NCBI GenBank assembly: GCA_028768525.1 | Contig: CP054837.1 | Span: 4,460,001 to 4,524,000 of the forward strand | Reading direction: 5' to 3' | From: Desulfobacter sp. | GTDB taxonomy: Bacteria > Desulfobacterota > Desulfobacteria > Desulfobacterales > Desulfobacteraceae | DNA length: 64,000 nt | Shown: positions 32,564 to 41,456 of the stretch, piece by piece | Layout of the letters: each line of letters starts with the position of its first letter | Position numbering within the stretch: the stretch's first letter is position 1 | The notes under the pieces: generated by a model | Told to the model about the DNA's origin: nothing | The model's database searches: none | What the model saw: only the letters and a program-made list of their open reading frames with translations | Position numbers and translations under genes: made by a program

Positions 32564-33262
32564 ATGAAGTTAAACAAAGAGATTCAAGAGGCATTGGCCA
32601 AAATCGGTTCGGTGACAATGACAACGCTGGACCAGAAAGAATCGGAGCGGCCCGTCATGCACAGCCGCATCATCAGTATCTGCGGCAGTGACGACCAGGG
32701 TATTTATTTTCTGACCATGAATGTAAAACCCTTTTACCGCCAGCTGAAGGACAATCCCGACCTGTCCCTTTGCGGGATTTACCCCTCAAGCCGTAAAACC
32801 GGGAAAAATGCCGTGGGCCAGCCTTCCTTTGCACCGGGATTTACCCTGAGGATTACGGGCCAGGCACGGGAAATCCCCCGTGAAGAGGTGGAAAAAAAAG
32901 CGGCGGCCGGCGACGGCATCCATCAGTATTTTCTTGAGGATGCGGCCCGTTATCCCGCCATTCGTTTTTTTTGTATCCATCGGGGAAAAGGGGAAATTTT
33001 CGACTTTGACTTTGAGACGGAACACCGGGACCACAAGCTGCTGCGGACAAGATTCGCCTTTGGCGGCGAGACAGTCAATCCTGCCGGCGCCCGCATCAAT
33101 CCGGACGCGTGTATTGCCTGCGGAGAATGTTTTGAGGCCTGTACCTTTAAAGCCATCGTCCCCGGCGAACCATACCGCATAGAGGGTGCCAGGTGCGACG
33201 AATGCGGCAGCTGCTTCCAGGTCTGCCCCCAGGAGGCCATTGCGCTTTCGCTTACCATCTGA
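32564..33262 (+). CDS. pyridoxamine-phosphate-oxidase-fold protein fused to a 2[4Fe-4S] ferredoxin
   Basis: The 232-residue protein starts at ATG 32564 after AAGAGGT. The N-terminal ~150 residues (MTTLDQKESERPVMHSRIIS, GIYFLTMNVKPFYRQL) are a split-barrel FMN-binding fold like pyridoxamine phosphate oxidase. The C-terminus (about 180-232) has CIACGECFEACTF and CDECGSCFQVCPQ, two [4Fe-4S] motifs. Such fusions transfer electrons between flavin and ferredoxin, but the substrate is unknown. The methyltransferase gene begins 71 bp downstream and the molybdopterin enzyme follows, so it may donate or accept electrons for that enzyme. Confidence 0.78.
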   Translation: MKLNKEIQEALAKIGSVTMTTLDQKESERPVMHSRIISICGSDDQGIYFLTMNVKPFYRQLKDNPDLSLCGIYPSSRKTGKNAVGQPSFAPGFTLRITGQAREIPREEVEKKAAAGDGIHQYFLEDAARYPAIRFFCIHRGKGEIFDFDFETEHRDHKLLRTRFAFGGETVNPAGARINPDACIACGECFEACTFKAIVPGEPYRIEGARCDECGSCFQVCPQEAIALSLTI

Positions 33263-33333
33263 TATTCAAATCCGATCCTTATATGAAGATGATATAACAG
33301 TAGAAGATAAGGATTTCATGCAAAGGAGCAGAT

Positions 33334-34326
33334 ATGAAAAAATGGCTGATCGAAGAGCTGATATGTCCTGAATGTCTGAAAAAAAATCAATCTCAAAGCC
33401 AGGATAACGAAATCGTACTCATCCCGGATATCATCAGGGAAACAGATACTGAAATCATTGAGGGGCGGTTGGACTGTCCCCAATGCGGCAAAGGATATGG
33501 CATCCATGACGGCATTGCCGTGGTGGTGCCGGAAGAAACACTGCCCGTCACCCGCGAGACAGCCGGATACGGATCGTTTTCCATGCTTTCCTCCTATCTG
33601 TGGAGCCATTATTCAGAGTTTTTCAACGGGCCGGATGCCACTGACGCCTATAAGAAATGGGCTGCCGCGTTTACACCACGGGCGGGATGGGCCCTGGATA
33701 TCGGCTGCTCTGTGGGACGGCTGACCTTTGAGATGACCAAGACCCATGACCGGGCCGTCGGGGTGGATACCTCCCTGCCTTTTATCCGGGCTGCACGGAG
33801 GCTGGCCGCCCGGGAGCGGCTGACCTTTGATCTGGTCATGGAGGGGCAGATCACCGAGGAGCGGTCCGGGGGCCTGGATCCGGAATTTAAATTCAAAGAT
33901 GCCGAGTTCATCGTGGCCGATGCCATGGCATTGCCCTTCCGGTCCCACCGGTTTGCCACGGCAAGTTCGGTAAACATCCTGGAAAAGGTGCCGGATCCGG
34001 CAGTACACCTGGGTGAGGCCAATCGGGTGCTGGACAAGGCGGAGGCCGGGTTTTTGTTTTCGGATCCCTTTTCCTGGGATGAAACAGTGAACCGCCCGGA
34101 TCTCTGGCTCGGCGGTCGAAATGAAGGCCCATTCAAAGGGTTCGGCATGGACAATATCTGCCGTCTTCTTGAAGAGGGGACCGGGGTGTTTTCCCCCGGA
34201 TTCAGCATCCGGGAAACCGGGCAGGTGCTGTGGAAAATCAGAAAAACAAGGAATTTGTGGGAACACATTACCTCCCAGTTTGTCATGGCCGATAGAACGG
34301 CTGATAACAGAAACGAACACAAATAA
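33334..34326 (+). CDS. SAM-dependent methyltransferase with N-terminal zinc-ribbon
   Basis: The 330-residue protein begins with a Trm112-like zinc ribbon (ELICPECLKKN and LDCPQCGKGYGIHDGI, about 8-62). A class I methyltransferase domain follows with motif I ALDIGCSVGRLTFEM (about 127-141), an acidic end of strand 2 (AVGVDTSLPFIRAA) and DAEFIVADAMALPFRS as motif III. A fused Trm112-type module is unusual in that the enzyme brings its own activator fold. The substrate is unknown. It is 14 bp upstream of the molybdopterin oxidoreductase and almost certainly co-transcribed. Confidence 0.8.
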   Translation: MKKWLIEELICPECLKKNQSQSQDNEIVLIPDIIRETDTEIIEGRLDCPQCGKGYGIHDGIAVVVPEETLPVTRETAGYGSFSMLSSYLWSHYSEFFNGPDATDAYKKWAAAFTPRAGWALDIGCSVGRLTFEMTKTHDRAVGVDTSLPFIRAARRLAARERLTFDLVMEGQITEERSGGLDPEFKFKDAEFIVADAMALPFRSHRFATASSVNILEKVPDPAVHLGEANRVLDKAEAGFLFSDPFSWDETVNRPDLWLGGRNEGPFKGFGMDNICRLLEEGTGVFSPGFSIRETGQVLWKIRKTRNLWEHITSQFVMADRTADNRNEHK

Positions 34327-34340
34327 ATAGGAAGGATGTT

Positions 34341-36548
34341 GTGGAAAAGCAGAAGCAGGGAATTTGCGGATTATGTTTTCACAGCCCCGGCTGCGGTGTG
34401 ACGGTTCATTTTGACGGCCAGGGAAAAATAGACAGGCTGACTCCGGATCCAGAGGCTCCCATGGGAAATGCGCTCTGTCCCATGGCCGCCAAGGCCAGGC
34501 AGATTATTTATTCGGACAGCCGGATTAAACAGCCCCTGAAGCGGAAAGGCCCCAAGGGAAAGCTTGATTTCGAGCCGGTCTCCTGGGAGGAGGCCTTTGA
34601 TATCATTGCCCGGAAAATGGATGGGATCAAGGCGGCCCACGGCCCCGAGGCCCTGGGCTTTTACGCGGGCACCGGCACCTATGAGCGGGCATTTAAAGAT
34701 GCCTTCCAGCTGGGCGGATCAGAGATATACCTGGCCTCCAGCATCCTCTTCCCCTACGGTTCGCCCAATACCTTCGGTGTGGGCGCTCCCTGCTACACTT
34801 CCCTGGGGGTGCTGGCGCCAAAGCTCACCATGGGCTGCCTGCATACGGACATGTTTTCCGATGTGGACAATTCGGATCTCATCATCGTCTGGGGAACGGA
34901 TCCCTCCACCTCCACCCCGCCGGAAATGTTCGGCCGCATCGTCCGGGCATCCCGGGAAGGCGCCCGGATCATTGTGATTGACCCCAGGCAGACCGCCTCG
35001 GCCAAACTGCCGGACAGCCTCTGGGTGCCCATCCGGCCGGGCAGTGACGGGGCCCTGGCCCTGGGACTCTCCCATATCCTGATCCGGGACGGATGGGTGG
35101 ACCAGGCCTTTGTGGAGGACTGGGCCCTGGGATATGAGGAATTTGCCGACTATGTCAAAGAATTCACTCCCGAGCGGGTGTCGGCCCTCACCGGGCTGTC
35201 CCCCTCCCTGATCCAGGAGCTGGCCGAGGAAATTGCCGATGCAGAAGGGGCAAGCTATATCATGTATACCGGGCTTGAATACACCAAGTCCGGGGTGCAG
35301 AACATCCGGGCCGTGCAGGTGCTCTGGGCCCTGGCCGGGCAGATGGATGTGGAGGGAGGCCGCTGCTTTGTCCGGCCCGAAAACCAGATCCGGCTGAACC
35401 GGGACCACCAGATTGCAAGCCCGGGCTGGGACAAATCCATCGGTGCCGGCCATTTCCCGCTCTATGCCCATTTCTGCGGGGGAGAGCCCCATGCCAACCG
35501 TCTGCCCCGGGCCATCCTGGAGGGGAACCCCTATAAGATCCGTGGACTCTTTGTCATGGGGGCCTCCATCCTCACCTCCTGGCCGGATCCGGTGTTATGG
35601 CAGAAGGCCTTTGACGCCTTGGATTTTATGGTGTCCATTGACCTGCAGCTGACCCGGGATGCCGCCTGGGCCGATATTGTCCTGCCGGCCACCACTGCCT
35701 TTGAGCAGTCCTCCTACTGCTTTTACGGCAACGCCGTCCGGTTGAGGGAGAAAATGATCGAGCCGGTGGGCGACAGCAAACCCTGCTTTACCATTCTCAC
35801 TGAACTGGCCCGGAAACTGGGGTACGGGGACAGGTTCCCGGCCACGGAAACGGAGCTTCTGGACCGGGTGCTGAAGGGCACGGGCATTACCCGGGCAGAC
35901 CTGGAACAGTCGCCTCGGCTGACGGTCAGAAAGCCCGCCGAGCCCACGGCCTACCGGAAATGGGAAACCGGGCTGCTTCGACAAGACGGCCGGCCCGGCT
36001 TTGAAACGCCCTCGGGCAAATTTGAGATCAAGTCCACCATTTTAGAGGAGTTGGGATACGAGGGCCTGCCCAAGTACGAGGAGTCTTTTGAAACCCCGGT
36101 CAGCCAGCCCGGGATGGTCAACCGGTTCCCCCTGATCCTGGGTACGGGCCCCTTTAAGCCGGACATGAAATCCTGCCTGAGGGCCGTACCGGCCTTCATT
36201 GAGAAATATCCCCATCCCATGGTCCAGATGAATCCCAAGGACGCCTCGGACAGGAACATTGAAAACGGGGACCCGGTGGTGGTGAAAACCGCCAGGGGAT
36301 TTGTGGAGATGCGGGCCGGCATCACCGAAAGCATCATGGAGGGATTTGTCTATGCCCCTGTCGGCGGGGGCGGGCCCCAGGGGACAGACTCCTGGAAAAA
36401 GGCCAATGTCAATGTTTTAACCGACCTTGAACAATTTGACCCCATTTCCGGGTTCCCTGTATACAAAACCCTGATGTGCCAGGTTAAAAAGAAACGGCGG
36501 CGCCGGACCATCGTGGTCCAGGACCCCAGCCTGGGCTGTGTGGGCTAG
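34341..36548 (+). CDS. molybdopterin-dependent oxidoreductase (DMSO-reductase superfamily)
   Basis: The 735-residue protein starts at GTG. An N-terminal [4Fe-4S] site is formed by CGLCFHSPGCGV and, downstream, NALCPMAAKARQ. The cofactor-binding middle holds DLIIVWGTDPSTSTPPE and IIVIDPRQTASAKL, and the C-terminal cap carries the usual MNPKDASDRNIENGDPVVV. The residue near GVGAPCYTSLG is at the expected position of the Mo/W ligand, suggesting Cys. No twin-arginine signal is seen, so it acts in the cytoplasm. The C-terminal tail KKKRRRR is odd. It resembles the broad polysulfide/acetylene-hydratase/formate-type group; the substrate is undecided. No dedicated ferredoxin subunit follows; the flavin-ferredoxin protein upstream may serve. 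Confidence 0.88.
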   Translation: MEKQKQGICGLCFHSPGCGVTVHFDGQGKIDRLTPDPEAPMGNALCPMAAKARQIIYSDSRIKQPLKRKGPKGKLDFEPVSWEEAFDIIARKMDGIKAAHGPEALGFYAGTGTYERAFKDAFQLGGSEIYLASSILFPYGSPNTFGVGAPCYTSLGVLAPKLTMGCLHTDMFSDVDNSDLIIVWGTDPSTSTPPEMFGRIVRASREGARIIVIDPRQTASAKLPDSLWVPIRPGSDGALALGLSHILIRDGWVDQAFVEDWALGYEEFADYVKEFTPERVSALTGLSPSLIQELAEEIADAEGASYIMYTGLEYTKSGVQNIRAVQVLWALAGQMDVEGGRCFVRPENQIRLNRDHQIASPGWDKSIGAGHFPLYAHFCGGEPHANRLPRAILEGNPYKIRGLFVMGASILTSWPDPVLWQKAFDALDFMVSIDLQLTRDAAWADIVLPATTAFEQSSYCFYGNAVRLREKMIEPVGDSKPCFTILTELARKLGYGDRFPATETELLDRVLKGTGITRADLEQSPRLTVRKPAEPTAYRKWETGLLRQDGRPGFETPSGKFEIKSTILEELGYEGLPKYEESFETPVSQPGMVNRFPLILGTGPFKPDMKSCLRAVPAFIEKYPHPMVQMNPKDASDRNIENGDPVVVKTARGFVEMRAGITESIMEGFVYAPVGGGGPQGTDSWKKANVNVLTDLEQFDPISGFPVYKTLMCQVKKKRRRRTIVVQDPSLGCVG

Positions 36549-36554
36549 GGCGGG

Positions 36555-37421
36555 TCAGATGGTGTTGATCTCGGCTTCCAGATAGCTGATAAACACGTCC
36601 CTGGCATCGTTGGGCTGCGTTTCATCTGTGATCAATGCGATGGCATACATGGGCAGTTCCGGCAGGTTCAGCTGCGCCGGCGCTTTTTTCAGCCCCTCTT
36701 TCAGTGCGCCCTGGGGCAGAATCGATAATCCCATTCCCGCCTGGACCGCGGCCTGGATATTTGCAATGGAGCTGCCGGTGAACATCACCTCCCATTTCCG
36801 GTTGATTTTTTCAAGGCTCCCTGTGGCCAGCCCCCTGAAACTGCAGGGGGCCGGCAGGAGTACGAGGTTCACCGGTTCCTGGAGCAGCGCCGTATCGGTA
36901 TCCCTGCCCACCACCCAGACCAGCGGCTCCCGGGTCAGGGTACGGCAGTCTCCCTGGTATGCATCTTTCCCGGTGACCACCAGGTCCAGTTCCCCTTTTT
37001 CAAAAAGGGGGATCAGGTGAATCCCCATATCCGTGCGCACCTCAAGATGGATATTGGGATATTGTTTCCTGAATTTACCGAGAATGGCGGGAAGCCGTTC
37101 GGGTAAAAAATAATCGATCAGTCCCACCTTAAGGTTCCCCGAGGCCTTGGGCGTCGTCAGCCGGCTCACCGCTTCATCATGGACGGACAGTATCCGTTCC
37201 GCCTGCTCCAATAGAAGTTCTCCCTCAAGGGTGAGTGAAAAATGTTTACTGGTCCGGTTGAAAAATTTGGTGTTCAGCCGCTCTTCCAGGCGCCGTATTT
37301 TCACACTGACCCCGGACTGGGTCAGGCCGATATTTTTTCCCGCCAAGGTGAAGCTGCCTGTTTTGGCGACTTCCATAAAACAGCGCAGCATGTCTATCTC
37401 GAGATTAATCATGGGATACAT
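36555..37421 (-). CDS. LysR-family transcriptional regulator
   Basis: The 288-residue protein has an N-terminal winged helix (LRCFMEVAKTGSFTLAGKNI, TQSGVSVKIRRLEERL) and a periplasmic-binding-protein-like effector domain (about 95-285). It is divergent from the flavodoxin-fold gene at 37554 with a 132-bp shared control region, so that gene is the likely target. Its 3' end is only 6 bp from the convergent molybdoenzyme gene. The ATG at 37412 is an alternative start. Confidence 0.9.
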   Translation of the reverse strand: MYPMINLEIDMLRCFMEVAKTGSFTLAGKNIGLTQSGVSVKIRRLEERLNTKFFNRTSKHFSLTLEGELLLEQAERILSVHDEAVSRLTTPKASGNLKVGLIDYFLPERLPAILGKFRKQYPNIHLEVRTDMGIHLIPLFEKGELDLVVTGKDAYQGDCRTLTREPLVWVVGRDTDTALLQEPVNLVLLPAPCSFRGLATGSLEKINRKWEVMFTGSSIANIQAAVQAGMGLSILPQGALKEGLKKAPAQLNLPELPMYAIALITDETQPNDARDVFISYLEAEINTI

Positions 37422-37456
37422 GATAATCTATCATGCATATCATGACAACTATTAAT

Positions 37457-37484
37457 TTGCGTTATTGATAGGCGGGCTTATAAT
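37457..37484 (+). promoter_or_regulatory. promoter of the LysR-linked flavoprotein gene
   Basis: TTGCGT (37457-37462), a 16-bp spacer and TATAAT (37479-37484). Repeated ATGATA/TATCAT half-sites between 37409 and 37445 could be LysR-binding elements in the shared divergent region. Confidence 0.6.
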
Positions 37485-37553
37485 ACCTTCATCATCCACG
37501 TAAACGTATTGGAGGGGAAGGGCTCCCCAGTTAATTAAAAAAGGAGATGTAAT

Positions 37554-38189
37554 ATGAAAGTTGTCGGATTTAATGGCAGTCCCAGGAAAAAAGGAAATAC
37601 CGCCGGTTGTTTGCAAACGGTTTTCGCTGAACTGGAAAAGGCGGGGATCGAAACGGAGATGATTCATGTGGGCAAGGAAAAGGTCCGGGGCTGCCTGGCC
37701 TGCTACGGGTGCGCAAAAAACCAGGATAGGGCCTGCACCCTCACAGATGATCCGGTAAATGAATGGATCCAGAAAATAATAGACGCCGACGGGATTCTCA
37801 TCGGATCCCCGGTCCATTTTTCAGGGGTTGCCGGCACCATGAAGTCTTTTCTTGACCGGGCCTTTTTTGTGGCATCGGTCAACGGCGGGCTGTTCCGGCA
37901 CAAGGTCGGTGCTGCTGTGGCTGCCGTCCGGCGGTCCGGCGGTCTGCCCACGGTGGATACTTTGAATCATTATATCAACTATTCCGAAATGATCATGCCT
38001 TCTTCAAACTACTGGAATGTGGCCCACGGCATGAACCCGGGTGAAATGGAGCAGGACGGCGAAGGCAAGCAGATCATGGAAGTGCTGGGCAGGAACATGG
38101 CCTGGCTCATGAAACTCATGGAATACGGGCAGGGGCAGATTCCCGCCCCTGAACCCGTTGCAAAAACACTGACCAATTTTATCCGCTAG
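37554..38189 (+). CDS. flavodoxin-fold NAD(P)H-dependent FMN reductase
   Basis: The 211-residue protein begins MKVVGFNGSPRKKGNT, the phosphate-binding loop for FMN in NADPH-dependent FMN reductases and iron-sulfur flavoproteins. CLACYGCAKNQDRAC (about 47-61) is a compact Cys motif like that of Isf proteins, which bind a [4Fe-4S] cluster. GSPVHFSGVAGTMKSFLDRA is the second flavin loop. It probably reduces an organic or metal substrate or handles oxygen. It is transcribed from the LysR-shared region. Confidence 0.85.
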   Translation: MKVVGFNGSPRKKGNTAGCLQTVFAELEKAGIETEMIHVGKEKVRGCLACYGCAKNQDRACTLTDDPVNEWIQKIIDADGILIGSPVHFSGVAGTMKSFLDRAFFVASVNGGLFRHKVGAAVAAVRRSGGLPTVDTLNHYINYSEMIMPSSNYWNVAHGMNPGEMEQDGEGKQIMEVLGRNMAWLMKLMEYGQGQIPAPEPVAKTLTNFIR

Positions 38190-38536
38190 CGGTCATGAAT
38201 CCAATCCATCATGCCGGGAATCCAGCATGCGCCGGCGGAGATTAATGTGCAGATCCGGGTGGGCCTTGGTAATTTCGGTGCAGGCCGGGGCCCGGCCGAT
38301 GGGCATGCTGTGGCCGCTTTCTATTCGGGGCATGGTCGGTCCCTCTTGGTATTGTATCTCGCCGGTGCTCACCTGTTCTCAGGCGGAAAACCATGGCTTT
38401 TCCCCTGGGGGGAACGTCAATACCCAATAATAGAAAAAACGTGTTGAATTGATTCGCTTTTTTGAAAAATAATTTGTATACAAATACCGGTTGCCTGACC
38501 AATGCAATGAACCGATGAATCCTTAAGGAGATCTCC
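38190..38536. other. intergenic region without a gene
   Basis: I see no gene or RNA. A ribosome-binding site AAGGAGAT lies just before the next ATG (38537). The AT-rich stretch near 38430-38490 may hold the downstream promoter, but no clear pair of elements stands out. Confidence 0.5.
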
Positions 38537-39208
38537 ATGCCGTACAAGATTGTCGGGCTTTCTGCCAGCCCCGTGAAAAAAGGGAATACCGCCAGTTTTT
38601 TGTCAACCATGATGGCGGATGCCGCAGAACGCGGGCTGGAGACGGAAACCGTTGATCTCGGGGCACTTGATATCAAGCATTGCATTCACTGCAACTTTTG
38701 CCTGTCTAAACAGAAACCGGGGAGGTATTGCGCCCTGAAAGACGACGCCCAGGCCGTGTTTGAAAAATTGGAAGGGGCAGATATCATTGTGCTGGCCAGC
38801 CCTGTTTATTTCATGCGGACCTCCGGGATGATGGCCACCTTCATCGACCGGCTCCGGGTATTTATCTTCGGCAATATTGCCGGGGGCAGGCTGCGGAATA
38901 AAATCGGTATCAGTGCCGGGGTGTCCTGGATGCGCCACGGGGGGATGGAGACCACCCACCTTTCCCATCTATACGCCTTTTTCACCCTGGAAATGATACC
39001 GGCCACCGCCCACGCCTCCGTCAGTCCCATGGGGGCTTCGGCCCTCAGCAGCCGTCACGGGCAGGGAGAGTTTGACCCGGATGTCCGCCTCGGGGTAAAT
39101 GAGGATGCAGCCGGATTAAAATCCGCCAGGGCTCTGCTGTCCCGGGGGATGGAACTGGCGGAACTGATTACCGGGCAGAAAAAGATGGCGCCCGGAAACC
39201 CTGAATAG
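38537..39208 (+). CDS. second flavodoxin-fold NAD(P)H-dependent oxidoreductase
   Basis: The 223-residue protein begins MPYKIVGLSASPVKKGNT, with the FMN phosphate loop near the start, CIHCNFCLSKQKPGRYC (about 50-66) as a Cys cluster site, and ASPVYFMRTSGMMATFIDRL. It is clearly a paralogue of the gene at 37554. Ribosome-binding site AAGGAGAT. It is 10 bp upstream of the ATC-hydrolase-like gene, so the two are likely co-expressed. Confidence 0.84.
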   Translation: MPYKIVGLSASPVKKGNTASFLSTMMADAAERGLETETVDLGALDIKHCIHCNFCLSKQKPGRYCALKDDAQAVFEKLEGADIIVLASPVYFMRTSGMMATFIDRLRVFIFGNIAGGRLRNKIGISAGVSWMRHGGMETTHLSHLYAFFTLEMIPATAHASVSPMGASALSSRHGQGEFDPDVRLGVNEDAAGLKSARALLSRGMELAELITGQKKMAPGNPE

Positions 39209-39218
39209 AGGGAGCACG

Positions 39219-39902
39219 ATGATGACACCGGAACACCATGCCATGCTGCTGGGCTTTTTCATCGAGGAGATCCTGAACCATCTGGGGGAAACGGGCGAGT
39301 CCGTGGTGGCCAAAGCCGTATGCCGGTACGGAGAGGGGCGGGGCCGCCGGATGGCGCAAGCGGCGGCAAAAGACTGCCGGAAGAATGATGCCCTCGGCTT
39401 CCTCCTGTATGGTGAAATCAACTGGGATGATACGGGCAACCGGTTTAAGGTCGTCCGGGGAACGCCCTTTTTTTGCCTTCGCGCCGAGAAATGCTTCTGG
39501 CACGGGATCTGGCAAAAGAATCATATGCAGGCGGCGGGGCGGCATTATTGCAGATATATTGATCCGGCCATACTCAAAGGATTCAACCCCTCCCTTGAAT
39601 TTGAGGTGGCACAGCGCATGGGCGAGGGCGCAGATTGCTGCATCTTCAACTATGGGGACTGGCAGCTGGGGGTGATGGATAAGGTGAAGTACCTTTTATT
39701 AAGGTCCGCAACCCAAAAGAATGCCTTAAAATCATGGGCCTTTCATTGTGCCGATGTGTACCGGACCTTCTCTTGCGTGCTGGAAAGGGAAACAAAAGAT
39801 GGCGACGCCGTCATGGAAGTTGTGCGCCGCAGATTTGAAAAACAATTTGGAAAACAGGCCGCCGGTGAATTGTCTGCTCACCTTGCCAGCGGCCGAAGGT
39901 AA
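39219..39902 (+). CDS. ATC-hydrolase-like protein
   Basis: The 227-residue protein fits my memory of the L-2-amino-thiazoline-4-carboxylate hydrolase-like family. HYCRYIDPAILKGFNPSLEF followed by GEGADCCIFNYGDW agrees with its conserved C-x2-D...GFNP-x-LEF...CC pattern. Members lie near flavin reductases in anaerobes, as here, but most have no tested function. It overlaps the convergent radical SAM gene by 25 bp. Confidence 0.6.
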   Translation: MMTPEHHAMLLGFFIEEILNHLGETGESVVAKAVCRYGEGRGRRMAQAAAKDCRKNDALGFLLYGEINWDDTGNRFKVVRGTPFFCLRAEKCFWHGIWQKNHMQAAGRHYCRYIDPAILKGFNPSLEFEVAQRMGEGADCCIFNYGDWQLGVMDKVKYLLLRSATQKNALKSWAFHCADVYRTFSCVLERETKDGDAVMEVVRRRFEKQFGKQAAGELSAHLASGRR

Positions 39903-40849
39903 AACCGTTCCCCCCCATACTCTGAGACCAGGAGTTTCCCGTCCATTACCAGTTGTTCGATACAGGTAAATGCGCCGTCTGCCTTTTTAAGATATGCCCT
40001 GACCGCCTCCTCCCGCATGGGATGGACGGCGGTGATGCTGAGGATATCCGTCTCAACGTCACCGGTGTAGGCAAACTGGTTGCCTTCATACCCGATGAGG
40101 TATTCGGTTTCCAGTCCGCGGCCGGTAAATATCTGCCAGGCCTTGTTTATTTCGGATTCTTCCGGGGGCCGGACGCTTTTGAGGGCCGGCGGCCGGGTGG
40201 GAATGCCCAGATAGGAGAGGCAAGGGTCAAGGTTTTTGATGAAATCGGCGGTTGCTTCCAGGCCGGCCTTTTTGTGGTTTATGCCTTCCACCAGCATGGT
40301 TTCCGTGACAAGGGTGCCCCGGAAGGTTTTTGAGAACAGGGTGATCCCCTCCAGAATATCCGTGAACCTGATGGTGGGGTGGGGGCGGTCTGTTCTCCGC
40401 CATATTTTTTCATCCAGGGCATCCACCTTGACCGACACCCAGTCTGCCTGTCCCAGATTTTCCCGGACATCCGGCAGGCTGAGCAGGCTGGCGTTGGTGA
40501 TCACCGCAATCTTTATTCCCAGGGGGCGGAGGCAGCCGATGAGCCGGCCCAGGTTTTTATCCAGCGTGGGCTCCCCGTCGGAGACAATGGTGAGGTAATC
40601 AACGGGCTCCCCGCTGGCCCGGGCATGGGCAAGTTTCGCCCGGGTCTGCTCCAGGATCATGTCCGGATCGTAAAAGGCCCGGCGCTGGGGGGGCGCCGGG
40701 GCGGATTTGCCCAGCTGGCAGTAGACGCAGGAATAGGTGCATACTTTCGGGGGGATATTGTTGATCCCCACGCTTCTGCCCAGCCGCCTGGAGGGTACCG
40801 GGCCGAAGATCAGTTTCTGATCCGGTTTACGGAAGGCGGATTGTGTCAT
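39878..40849 (-). CDS. radical SAM protein
   Basis: The 323-residue protein carries CTYSCVYCQLG (about 37-47), the CxxxCxxC triad that holds the SAM-binding [4Fe-4S] cluster, within VPSRRLGRSVGINNIP...PKV. VSDGEPTLDKNLGRLI supplies the family GE motif. The layout matches the small COG0731-type radical SAM proteins, which act on a range of substrates, with no clear auxiliary cluster. It is a single gene, convergent with the ATC-hydrolase-like gene. Confidence 0.85.
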   Translation of the reverse strand: MTQSAFRKPDQKLIFGPVPSRRLGRSVGINNIPPKVCTYSCVYCQLGKSAPAPPQRRAFYDPDMILEQTRAKLAHARASGEPVDYLTIVSDGEPTLDKNLGRLIGCLRPLGIKIAVITNASLLSLPDVRENLGQADWVSVKVDALDEKIWRRTDRPHPTIRFTDILEGITLFSKTFRGTLVTETMLVEGINHKKAGLEATADFIKNLDPCLSYLGIPTRPPALKSVRPPEESEINKAWQIFTGRGLETEYLIGYEGNQFAYTGDVETDILSITAVHPMREEAVRAYLKKADGAFTCIEQLVMDGKLLVSEYGGERFYLRPLAR

Positions 40850-41456
40850 TGTTCCGGTTCCTTTAATATTGTCGTATCCGGCCGTGTCCAGCCGGGCAGT
40901 TTCAATTCTTTGTCCCTATTGCTGAAAAAAAAGCAAAGTCCATACCAGAGGGGGGCAAAACGGTATCCCGTCTGGCTTTAACCGCTGTTTTGCCCTAACC
41001 CGGCGGGTCCCCCCCCCCTCCCTGGTACAGGCGGAAAGCGGCGCGGCATCTTGTTGGGCGGCCGGAAAGGAGACCGATAACTGATTGGGCCGGCTTCCGT
41101 CGGGAGTCCGGTAAATGGGTGCATATTTGCAACCCAGGGGGGCACACTGCTGCCACAGGGGAAAATATTTTTAATCCGGGGGACTGTCGAGGCGGGTTTC
41201 CCCTCATCGGGATAATGATCTGGTGGGCAATACCCTTCCCCTTGCGCTCCGGATGCAAATCAACTTTATACGGTAAAAATTTCATTCCCGATAAAAGTAT
41301 AATCTTGCAACAATTTAGTAAATATTCCTGGCAAAATTACATAATATAAATTTAAAATATGAACATTGTTCATTTTCTACTTGACTGTTTATCCTGTTAA
41401 TTTTAGATATAACGGAACCTGTCTGTTTCCTAAATTCTTAATACAGGAGGTGTTTC
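40850..41456. other. long intergenic region upstream of the acyl-CoA ligase
   Basis: I see no gene in these 607 bp. The left 450 bp have GC-rich, low-information sequence. The right end is AT-rich and holds the palindrome and promoter listed separately. Confidence 0.55.
41359..41409 (+). promoter_or_regulatory. promoter and operator-like palindrome of the acyl-CoA ligase gene
   Basis: TTGACT (41381-41386), a 17-bp spacer and TAGATA (41404-41409) form a good promoter. ATGAACATTGTTCAT (41359-41373) is a perfect 15-bp palindrome eight bases upstream of the -35, a likely site for a dimeric regulator of the TetR type. The regulator is not identified. Confidence 0.55.
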
